This document shows, one piece after another, positions 1 through 4,829 of a stretch of DNA of 7,661 bases. A program made the position numbers and the translations under genes. The DNA lies in contig JAJYCH010000205.1 in the NCBI GenBank assembly GCA_021778575.1, positions 1 through 7,661 on the forward strand. The letters run 5' to 3'. Each line of letters begins with the position of its first letter. The stretch's first letter is position 1. The stretch is from Planctomycetota bacterium (GTDB lineage Bacteria; Planctomycetota; Planctomycetia; Isosphaerales; Isosphaeraceae). The notes under the pieces were generated by a model, which worked only from the letters and a program-made list of their open reading frames with translations, had not been told where the DNA came from and did not search any database.

Positions 1-147
1 GTCCACGAGGTCTTCCAAGTTATGAACGGTTCGGAGAAGACCGACGAGAATTATTCTCTCGTCATGGACCACGGCGTGGACAGCAAGAAACGTGGCAGGC
101 AGCGCTTGACCACGACTTTCGGCCCGAAATCAGAAACCGTGCACTAA
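1..147 (+). CDS. C-terminal end of an unidentified protein (5' truncated by window edge)
   Basis: The first forward frame is open from base 1 to a TAA at 145-147, giving 48 residues that end in GPKSETVH. About three quarters of the codons end in G or C, as in the clear genes of this window, so I read it as the tail of a real gene that begins before the window. It is polar and charged, with a basic stretch (DSKKRGRQR) about 20 residues from the end, and has no membrane segment. I do not recognise the family. Its last 18 bases overlap, tail to tail, the end of a doubtful minus-strand frame. The alternative is chance openness in GC-rich DNA, since 49 codons without a stop is not decisive. Confidence 0.45.
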   Translation, partial: VHEVFQVMNGSEKTDENYSLVMDHGVDSKKRGRQRLTTTFGPKSETVH

Positions 148-336
148 CCAATCCAGCTTCGGCTCCGAGGGCGCAAACACCGCCTTTACCTCACCCGTCT
201 CGCAATCCAACTCCCACCAATCCGGCTCCCGGTCCAGCACGCCTCTCCTTCCCGCCGATCGAACCTCGCACCGAGCATCACGACTGATCGACTGTAGATA
301 TGCAGCCTCTTCAGATTTTCTGCGTGCATTATGCAA
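130..336 (-). CDS. Possible small hypothetical protein, 68 aa (doubtful)
   Basis: This is a minus-strand frame from a TTG at 336 to a TGA at 132-130. The C-terminal half (EPDWWELDCETGEV, then KAVFAPSEPKLDWLVHGF) has protein-like composition and mostly G/C third positions. The N-terminal half has AT-rich third positions, no ATG and no visible ribosome binding site ahead of the TTG. A shorter product starting at the internal GTG before LDREPDWW (about 36 residues) is possible, or the frame may be a decayed remnant. It is divergent from the DNA-binding protein at 373 across an AT-rich gap, and it overlaps the end of the upstream plus-strand frame by 18 bases. I do not recognise a family. It may not be a gene. 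Confidence 0.3.
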   Translation of the reverse strand: MHNARRKSEEAAYLQSISRDARCEVRSAGRRGVLDREPDWWELDCETGEVKAVFAPSEPKLDWLVHGF

Positions 337-357
337 TATATTTGACTATGATATATG
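325..357. promoter_or_regulatory. AT-rich divergent gap with palindrome; possible operator/promoter
   Basis: This is the most AT-rich stretch of the left half. TGCAT-T-ATGCA at 325-335 is a perfect 11-base palindrome. It runs into a looser repeat in which GCAATATAT (333-341) is nearly the inverse of ATATATGC (351-358). TTGACT (342-347) and TATGAT (347-352) resemble -35 and -10 hexamers but are not correctly spaced relative to each other, so I cannot assign a sigma-70 promoter. Its place just upstream of a gene for a small DNA-binding protein fits an autoregulatory operator. That role is inferred from position only. Confidence 0.3.
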
Positions 358-372
358 CGAGGGGGTGAGAGG

Positions 373-621
373 GTGAAGAAAACGATTGACAACATCTTGT
401 ACACCGTGCGGGATCTCGCAGACGCCCTCGGCAAGCCTTACCCCACGATCTATTCGAGGGTCGTCCGAGGTGCGTTGCCTGAGCCGGGAGTCACGCATGG
501 CAGGAGCAAGTATTATTCGGTGGCGGAGTTCGATCGTGTCGTCGAATTTTACGAAAGTGATTTGCGGCTGAAAGTCGGCTGCACGAGGAATGTTCGGAAC
601 ATCAAGGAGGAATCGAAGTGA
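373..621 (+). CDS. MerR/excisionase-type helix-turn-helix DNA-binding protein
   Basis: This is an 82-residue probable DNA-binding regulator or recombination directionality factor. Residues about 9-36 (YTVRDLADALGKPYPTIYSR, then VVRGALPE) have the pattern of a MerR/AlpA/Xis helix-turn-helix: a T-V-x-D-L-A first helix, a P-T-I-Y-S-R recognition helix, and the R-G-x-L-P turn typical of excisionase-like proteins. A wing follows (HGRSKYYSVAEFDRVVEFYE), then a basic tail. I chose the GTG at 373 because GAGGGGG (359-365) lies 7 bases ahead. An in-frame ATG at 355 would add six residues but has no such site. The stop overlaps the start of the next gene (GTGA), so the two are translationally coupled. 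Such proteins regulate or help excise mobile elements. No integrase is visible here, so the exact role is open. A phage-type transcription regulator is the alternative. Confidence 0.8.
   Translation: MKKTIDNILYTVRDLADALGKPYPTIYSRVVRGALPEPGVTHGRSKYYSVAEFDRVVEFYESDLRLKVGCTRNVRNIKEESK
604..611 (+). promoter_or_regulatory. Ribosome binding site AAGGAGGA deciding the GTG start at 618
   Basis: AAGGAGGA lies six bases ahead of GTG 618-620, inside the end of the preceding gene. The GTGA overlap of start and stop codons indicates translational coupling. Confidence 0.8.
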
Positions 622-911
622 CGAATCATCAAGTGGAGGAAGGGATCACGGTCAAAGACCTGCTCGTGGAGGCGCTCGAGGCCGTGATGCATGGCACCGA
701 AGCGTCGGTGTACGTGCCTTGTCGGGAGGTGCTCTTGGCGGTGGCCAAGGCTGTAGAGTCCACCTGGACAGAAAACTATGGAGGGCTTTACTCGCTGGAT
801 AGCGTGACGGTCCTGCTGGCCCGGCTGGGCCTGGACCCATCCGGGCCGATCCCGAGCAGTTGGCCGGGCGGGACGAGGCGCTCGAACGGCTTGAGGTTGG
901 TAGGCCCGTAA
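618..911 (+). CDS. Small unidentified protein, possibly frameshifted near its C-terminus
   Basis: This is a 97-residue product starting at GTG 618 behind a near-ideal ribosome binding site and coupled to the helix-turn-helix gene. Residues 1-78 look normal: an amphipathic helix (VKDLLVEALEAVMHG), a middle with one Cys (VPCREVLLAVAKAVEST), then LLARLGLDPSGP. The last 18 residues (SSWPGGTRRSNGLRLVGP) look unlike real protein. The -1 frame over the same bases reads PEQLAGRDEALERLEVGRPV and ends at a TGA at 917-919, which looks far more natural. I therefore suspect a one-base change around 846-854, through mutation, a sequencing error or less likely programmed slippage. There are no membrane segments or known motifs and I do not recognise the family. 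By position it may work with the DNA-binding protein upstream. Confidence 0.65.
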   Translation: MTNHQVEEGITVKDLLVEALEAVMHGTEASVYVPCREVLLAVAKAVESTWTENYGGLYSLDSVTVLLARLGLDPSGPIPSSWPGGTRRSNGLRLVGP

Positions 912-1311
912 TTGATTGACCGGGAAGACGGCGTCAGCGCCGTGATGCGGGTCAGGGCGCACGGTCACCTGCTGCGCCCGGCAAGCTGATCCGAACTTAT
1001 TCGAACTTGCCTGCGGCACGAAGAAGTGCCGAAGGACACGAGGTTCAGTTCCGGGATTTGCAGGAAGCGGAAGAGTCTCCGGCTCCTCTCGGGAAGTTTG
1101 CGTCCGAAAAAATGATGGGAGATCGATGGGGTTAGCTGTCCCCCGACATCGCACGGGCGACGAAGGCCCGTCATCGACGCATGTCCGTTCGATTGTTGAA
1201 GCGGTGGTCTAGAAGGGAACGATGCAACCCGAGGATAGTCGCCTCGGGTTGCATCACATCGGGCGGGAAAGCCATCGGCCTGCTAGGGCCGACGACGGAG
1301 AGAACAATCGT
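912..1311. other. 400-base gap rich in inverted repeats; possible origin or structured RNA
   Basis: No convincing gene lies here. The stretch holds a run of inverted repeats: 928-943 (6-bp stem, TCAG loop); 955-979 (7-bp stem GGGCGCA, 11-base loop); 980-1011 (GGCAAG/CTTGCC with a 20-base interval); 1014-1031 (6-bp stem CGGCAC, 6-base loop); 1124-1151 (imperfect stem CGATG-GGG against CCC-CATCG); 1153-1171 (6-bp stem ACGGGC, 7-base loop); and 1221-1255 (14-bp perfect stem). A direct repeat CGAACTT occurs at 992-998 and 1002-1008, ten bases apart. The position directly ahead of a primase-like replication gene suggests a replication origin, a structured leader RNA, or both. GC-rich DNA yields short stems by chance, so only the 14-bp and 7-bp stems are individually notable. 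Confidence 0.4.
1221..1255. repeat. Perfect 14-bp hairpin upstream of the primase-like gene
   Basis: GATGCAACCCGAGG (1221-1234) and its exact reverse complement (1242-1255) flank the 7-base loop ATAGTCG. No T-run follows on either strand, so it is not a standard intrinsic terminator. An in-frame ATG (1222) with AAGGG four bases ahead lies in the left arm. If that start were used, the hairpin would bury it. Possible roles are a U-less terminator for the upstream gene pair, an origin hairpin, or a translational control element. Confidence 0.75.
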
Positions 1312-2961
1312 ATGAAATATAGTAATTTATGCTGCGAAGCCGAGTGCAAATCCCCGGAGAAGCGAATACTCACCTGGCTCCGCAAGCGGATCAGCCCGAT
1401 CTCCTGGGGTGTCTCGGAGCGTGACAAGTGCGACCTCCACTTCACGACCTCCAAGGCGGAGATAATCCGATCGTACAAGGCCCGCCAACTCGGAGGCCGA
1501 GGCTACCTCCTACCCAGGATGCCGACCGAACTCATGATGCGCCACTTCGTGGGCCGTGAGATCGCCTACTTCCAGGCCGACGGACGAACCAAGACGCCCG
1601 AGACCCTCGCCGAGATCGACATCGACTGTCACGACAAGGGGAGCTACGAGGGGGCCGTCGCTTGCGCCGAGTGGCTGTCATCCAACGGATTCCCCGGACT
1701 CTTCTACAGCCGTTCGACGAACAGGCACGGCGTCCACGGTTACATCCGAATCGACAAGAGGAACGAATCGGATGCGAGCCTCAATGATGGCCTGAAGCTG
1801 CTGGAACGATGGCTGAAATTGCAGTTGTCACTGAACCGCTGGGATATCGAAGACATCGAGGTCAAGGGTCGTCCGTTGGTAATGACCTGGGGCGTCGAGA
1901 AGTACGAGCTTGAGTCCGTGTCGATGGGATCGCTTGCGAAGCTCCCCGTCGAGGCCCTGGACCGTCCCGAGGAACTCATGGCGACCACCCTCCTGACCGT
2001 GATGGACCTCCGGCGGCTCGGTGCCGAGGAAGTGATGATCAGGCGTCAGATGGTCCTCGAAGGCTCGGATGCTGGCGGGATGGCGAGCACGCCGCCCCGC
2101 TCGAATGACCTTTCGGCCCAGCAGGATGGCTCCTTCGGCGAAATCGACGACGAGGATCTCCGGCGGGCGATTTGGATGCCGAGAATGAGATACCGTGAAT
2201 GGCCCAAGTGGGTCATGCACCAGGCGAAGCATGGCTTGGAGGTGTCGGACAAGCTGGGCGAAGTCCTCCACGAACTCGCCAAGTGGTTGGTCTGGGTCGA
2301 ACTGTATGGCGAGGACGACGAGAATATCGTCGCTCTCCTCGACCAGTTCGTTTGCCATCGTCACAATGGGCTGATCAGCAGGATCAACGAAGGTCGTTTG
2401 CCCGAGGTGAAGTCGCAAGTGCGAAGAGCCGTGAGGTTGGCGAGAGATGTCAGTCTTGAGGGGAAGGAGATCATGGCGTCGATCCGCCAGCGTCGTGATT
2501 CGGGGAAGTATGCAGAGATCTATCTGATCGAACCCTTGCTCTCGGGTCGAGGAGAGGTCGTCCAGATGGATTGTATTCCGTCTACTTACTGTTTCACCCT
2601 AAGAGATGATCACTTGCCCGCCCCCATCGAGGCCAAACTATCCCAGATCGCCCAAGCCAACAAGTTGCGGAAGAAGGATGGCGGATATCCCCTCGTCCGT
2701 TTCGCCAGGAGGTTCCTCAACGCCCTCTGGGACAGGAAGGGATCGGCCAGGATCGGGTGGGAAGACCTGATGAAGATGAGCCAGGCGAACAAACCCGACC
2801 ATCAGGTCAAGTACAAGAAGCTCCTGCGGGCCGCAAGGCTCATCGAGGACTACGAGGGGAAGTATTGCAGGTACGAGGCGAAGAACCTCTACAGCCTCAC
2901 CCCGATGGCGCTGGAGGCGTTCGAGGAGTTGAGCCAGGTATGCTTGGCAATTCGAGCCTGA
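1312..2961 (+). CDS. Putative AEP-type primase / replication protein
   Basis: This is a 549-residue soluble protein, probably the replication protein of a plasmid or integrated element. Residues 100-108 (AEIDIDCHD) give the D-x-D metal-binding motif I of archaeo-eukaryotic primases (D103, D105). About 30 residues later SRSTNRHGVHGYIRI (133-147) matches motif II with its histidine (H142). An acidic hydrophobic segment near 178-183 (WDIEDIEV) could supply motif III. Residues about 230-330 are helical and rich in Trp and Arg. The C-terminus (about 462-540) resembles a winged helix. No helicase P-loop is seen, so unwinding must come from elsewhere. I chose ATG 1312 because GGAGAG (1297-1302) lies nine bases ahead. 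ATG 1222, in frame, adds 30 residues but sits in a hairpin. Upstream is the structured gap; downstream the PIN gene converges. A non-primase replication initiator sharing the fold is the alternative. Confidence 0.6.
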   Translation: MKYSNLCCEAECKSPEKRILTWLRKRISPISWGVSERDKCDLHFTTSKAEIIRSYKARQLGGRGYLLPRMPTELMMRHFVGREIAYFQADGRTKTPETLAEIDIDCHDKGSYEGAVACAEWLSSNGFPGLFYSRSTNRHGVHGYIRIDKRNESDASLNDGLKLLERWLKLQLSLNRWDIEDIEVKGRPLVMTWGVEKYELESVSMGSLAKLPVEALDRPEELMATTLLTVMDLRRLGAEEVMIRRQMVLEGSDAGGMASTPPRSNDLSAQQDGSFGEIDDEDLRRAIWMPRMRYREWPKWVMHQAKHGLEVSDKLGEVLHELAKWLVWVELYGEDDENIVALLDQFVCHRHNGLISRINEGRLPEVKSQVRRAVRLARDVSLEGKEIMASIRQRRDSGKYAEIYLIEPLLSGRGEVVQMDCIPSTYCFTLRDDHLPAPIEAKLSQIAQANKLRKKDGGYPLVRFARRFLNALWDRKGSARIGWEDLMKMSQANKPDHQVKYKKLLRAARLIEDYEGKYCRYEAKNLYSLTPMALEAFEELSQVCLAIRA

Positions 2962-3152
2962 ACAGTCCGCCTCTACGACCTCCGAATCATCCGGGTGCTG
3001 ATATCGGGCATCCAAGGGCAAGAGACCCGCTGGACGTACAATGTGATTGTCGAGGCAAGGCCAGCCCGAGTTCTGGCTGAAGATGCCATCAGGCCGGGAG
3101 CCCACAAACCTTTTGCCTTTATGGCGTGGTGATTGGTCGCTCGGCGAGAGGA
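2962..3152. other. Convergent intergenic gap; weak terminator-like hairpin
   Basis: This gap separates two genes that end facing each other. GCCAG (3060-3064) and CTGGC (3073-3077) form a 5-bp stem with an 8-base loop. Further on, a pyrimidine-rich CCTTTTGCCTTT (about 3109-3120) could serve as a release tract, but it is too far from that stem for a classical terminator. I see no further gene. Confidence 0.3.
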
Positions 3153-4130
3153 TTACGCATAACCCTCAAGAAAGTCCACGGCCTTGGACAAATCACCGAA
3201 GACCTTCGTATTGTAGGTCTTCTCCAGGCCGCTACTGGTTACGATTGATGCTATCTTCTTGTCGCACACCACCACGTCACAGTACGGTATGGCCACGGCC
3301 AGGTGGCCGATGTCGTAAAGATCGTTCACTTCTACTTTCATCTCATTGTTCTTGTGATACAAGTAGAGGTGCAAGTCGGACCAGACATGGATGAGCGACA
3401 AGCGCTCCAAAAACTCGGTCGTCTTGAACAATGCGGGCATGGCAGGCGGGAGGCCGTTAATGAGCAGTCCGAGATCGGAGACGGCGTGATCGATATACCT
3501 GGCCACCGGTTCCGCCATGTTACCGATGTACTCCCTCCTCAAGGCAACAAAGCTCTTCCCACTCGACTCATCCCGAGTCCTTTGTGTCGCCTCGATCATG
3601 GCCCTATGTTCGCCGCTGCCCTCTTGTATCTTGGGGATGTTGAGCTTCGCTAGCATCGGGTCCAGGGCACTCGAACTCTCGATGATGTTCCAGTAATGAT
3701 CCAGCATCTTGGCCGCCTCCTGCGGATCGACCTGTGACCCCTCCGGGTACTCCAGCTTCACGTGCCCGAACGCTTCTAGGTAACCCACCCCGAAGGCCAT
3801 TGCCGGAAGTGAAATACGCCGAATATCCCCATAATGTTCGGCGACAGCATTGGCGACTTCCATGTGAAGAACGCTATCGAAGTCCCGGATGATAAAGCGG
3901 TCCGTCAATCGTTTGATGACGGCTCCAACGTCTTCTCGTTGATCCGGATTCTTTACGGCGAGTAGCTCCATGAGCAAGACGCCCGAAGCCGGGATGGCGA
4001 TCTTCTTCCGCTGGCTGAGAGATGCAAGGCGATCGCAAAGGGGGCTCCCTCCCTTCTTTATCTCCTTCGCCATGTTGATCCAGTGGTTCAGGTCGAGATA
4101 GACGATTGGCATCAGAAATGGGGGCGGCAT
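3153..4130 (-). CDS. PIN-like domain protein, predicted ribonuclease
   Basis: This is a 325-residue predicted metal-dependent nuclease of the PIN fold. The N-terminal strand MPIVYLDLNHWINMAKE carries the first catalytic Asp (D13); LMELLA supplies E55. Near the C-terminus NDLYDIGHLAVAIPYCD (269-285) and VVVCDKKIA (286-294) supply D270, D273 and D290. This is the expected PIN order, with the family-typical hydrophobic PYCDVVVCDK strand. About 200 mainly helical residues are inserted between E55 and the C-terminal acidic cluster, making it more than twice the length of VapC toxins, so it belongs to the larger PIN-like group. I chose ATG 4130 because GGAGG lies five bases ahead; a GTG at 4178 would add 16 residues containing a repeated RVAEN and has a poor site. 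No VapB-like antitoxin adjoins it. Upstream are the acidic protein and helicase on the same strand. Substrate and toxicity are unknown. Confidence 0.75.
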   Translation of the reverse strand: MPPPFLMPIVYLDLNHWINMAKEIKKGGSPLCDRLASLSQRKKIAIPASGVLLMELLAVKNPDQREDVGAVIKRLTDRFIIRDFDSVLHMEVANAVAEHYGDIRRISLPAMAFGVGYLEAFGHVKLEYPEGSQVDPQEAAKMLDHYWNIIESSSALDPMLAKLNIPKIQEGSGEHRAMIEATQRTRDESSGKSFVALRREYIGNMAEPVARYIDHAVSDLGLLINGLPPAMPALFKTTEFLERLSLIHVWSDLHLYLYHKNNEMKVEVNDLYDIGHLAVAIPYCDVVVCDKKIASIVTSSGLEKTYNTKVFGDLSKAVDFLEGYA

Positions 4131-4140
4131 ATACTCCTCC
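4131..4140 (-). promoter_or_regulatory. Ribosome binding site of the PIN gene
   Basis: On the minus strand GGAGGAGTAT immediately precedes ATG 4130, placing GGAGG five bases ahead. This favours the 325-residue form over the upstream GTG. Confidence 0.75.
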
Positions 4141-4141
4141 G

Positions 4142-4171
4142 GATTCTCTGCGACTCGATTCTCTGCGACTC
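4142..4171. repeat. Perfect 15-bp tandem duplication upstream of the PIN gene
   Basis: GATTCTCTGCGACTC is present twice head to tail (4142-4156 and 4157-4171), just upstream of the ribosome binding site of the PIN gene. Being 15 bases long, it keeps frame: if the GTG at 4178 were used it would encode RVAEN twice. It may be a slippage duplication, or two copies of a protein binding site in the leader. Confidence 0.9.
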
Positions 4172-4198
4172 TTTTCACCCCTGTCGATCACGAACTCA

Positions 4199-4228
4199 CG
4201 CCCGAAGGAAGAACGCTTCCTTCGGGCG
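4199..4228. terminator. 13-bp hairpin, possible U-less terminator after the acidic-protein gene
   Basis: CGCCCGAAGGAAG (4199-4211) and its exact complement (4216-4228) flank the tetraloop AACG. It lies about 77 bases past the stop of the acidic-protein gene and about 70 before the PIN start. No T-run follows on either strand. It could end or attenuate minus-strand transcription between these genes, or stabilise mRNA ends. It resembles the 14-bp hairpin at 1221-1255 in form, not in sequence. Confidence 0.55.
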
Positions 4229-4305
4229 GTCGCCACTGTCCCCCTGCCGACGAGCGAGGTCAACCCATGTCCTTGCTTCTGCGTCTCGATCCGCTGCGGT
4301 TGGAT

Positions 4306-4632
4306 TCAAGCCTCCGCCTCGACTTCGACGAACTCTACGTTGTCGAAATCGTCGATGACGGCGACGGCCGATCCGGTGATCTCCTCACCCGTCGGTTTCG
4401 AGTTCTCGTCTAACCCCTTCGCCACGAACCGGAAGCGTGCCCGGATTTCCTTCCCGGCTTCAACCTCCCGAATCTCGTATTTATAGCCCGTCCAGATTGG
4501 GGAGTCCAACTCGAAGCGAAGATTGAGGACCGATTCCTCTTCCAATACATCGGCCCAACGCTCGTACAGAAACTTGGCAACTTCTTCACGTTGGTCGTCT
4601 TGATCGCTTGAGAGGTAATCCTGGAGTGGCAT
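4306..4632 (-). CDS. Small, strongly acidic protein of unknown function
   Basis: This is a 108-residue protein with 28 Asp/Glu against 12 Lys/Arg, so a net charge near -16. The first 35 residues look helical (REEVAKFLYERWADVLEEES). The rest alternates hydrophobic and charged residues as in a beta-rich domain (LNLRFELDSPIWTGYKYEIR, KEIRARFRFVAKG, GSAVAVIDDFDNVEFVEVEA). There are no cysteines, no signal peptide and no membrane segment. Third codon positions match the neighbouring genes. The start is ATG 4632, with GAGGA 11 bases ahead, a long but usable spacing. It lies downstream of the helicase (197-base gap) and upstream of the PIN gene. I do not recognise the family. Strong acidity and the setting allow an inhibitor or DNA-mimic role toward a nuclease or helicase, but nothing in the sequence proves it. 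Confidence 0.7.
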   Translation of the reverse strand: MPLQDYLSSDQDDQREEVAKFLYERWADVLEEESVLNLRFELDSPIWTGYKYEIREVEAGKEIRARFRFVAKGLDENSKPTGEEITGSAVAVIDDFDNVEFVEVEAEA

Positions 4633-4829
4633 CGGTTATTCATTCCTCAAGTTGAGCACTCGGGCTCATCGGCATCCCACGTTGGGAAAGTCGATAAGGA
4701 GGCAACTCATTACACTCCGAACTCGGTCATCCCGACCCAGGCATGATCTGAGTCCCTCGGTCGGCTGGACGATGTTCAGGAGACTCCGCCGGGGTTGGAA
4801 TTCGTCGGGGAGAGCAAAGCCCTCGGATC
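4633..4829. other. Gap between helicase and acidic-protein gene
   Basis: No convincing gene, strong hairpin or promoter was found in these 197 bases. The GAGGA at 4644-4648 (minus strand) is the likely ribosome binding site of the acidic-protein gene. The length of the gap means the acidic protein could have its own promoter. Confidence 0.4.

Noticed and set aside
342..352. Sigma-70 promoter from TTGACT and TATGAT
   Set aside because: The two hexamers overlap instead of being about 17 bases apart, so they cannot form one promoter.
549..1154. Minus-strand frame of 201 codons
   Set aside because: It lies opposite two supported plus-strand genes and the hairpin region, its product is rich in Pro, Arg and His with no motif, and no ribosome binding site is seen.
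965..1174. Minus-strand frame of 69 codons in the structured gap
   Set aside because: No ribosome binding site ahead of the ATG, composition is not protein-like, and it crosses several inverted repeats.
1222..1311. 30-residue N-terminal extension of the primase-like protein
   Set aside because: The ATG lies inside a 14-bp hairpin, the extra residues show no domain, and ATG 1312 has a well-placed GGAGAG. Not fully excluded.
4131..4178. GTG start at 4178 for the PIN gene
   Set aside because: It would encode a duplicated RVAEN ahead of a well-formed start with GGAGG at five bases.
4267..4413. Plus-strand 48-codon frame starting MSLLLRLDPLRLD
   Set aside because: It is largely the antisense image of the acidic C-terminus of the minus-strand gene and has no ribosome binding site.
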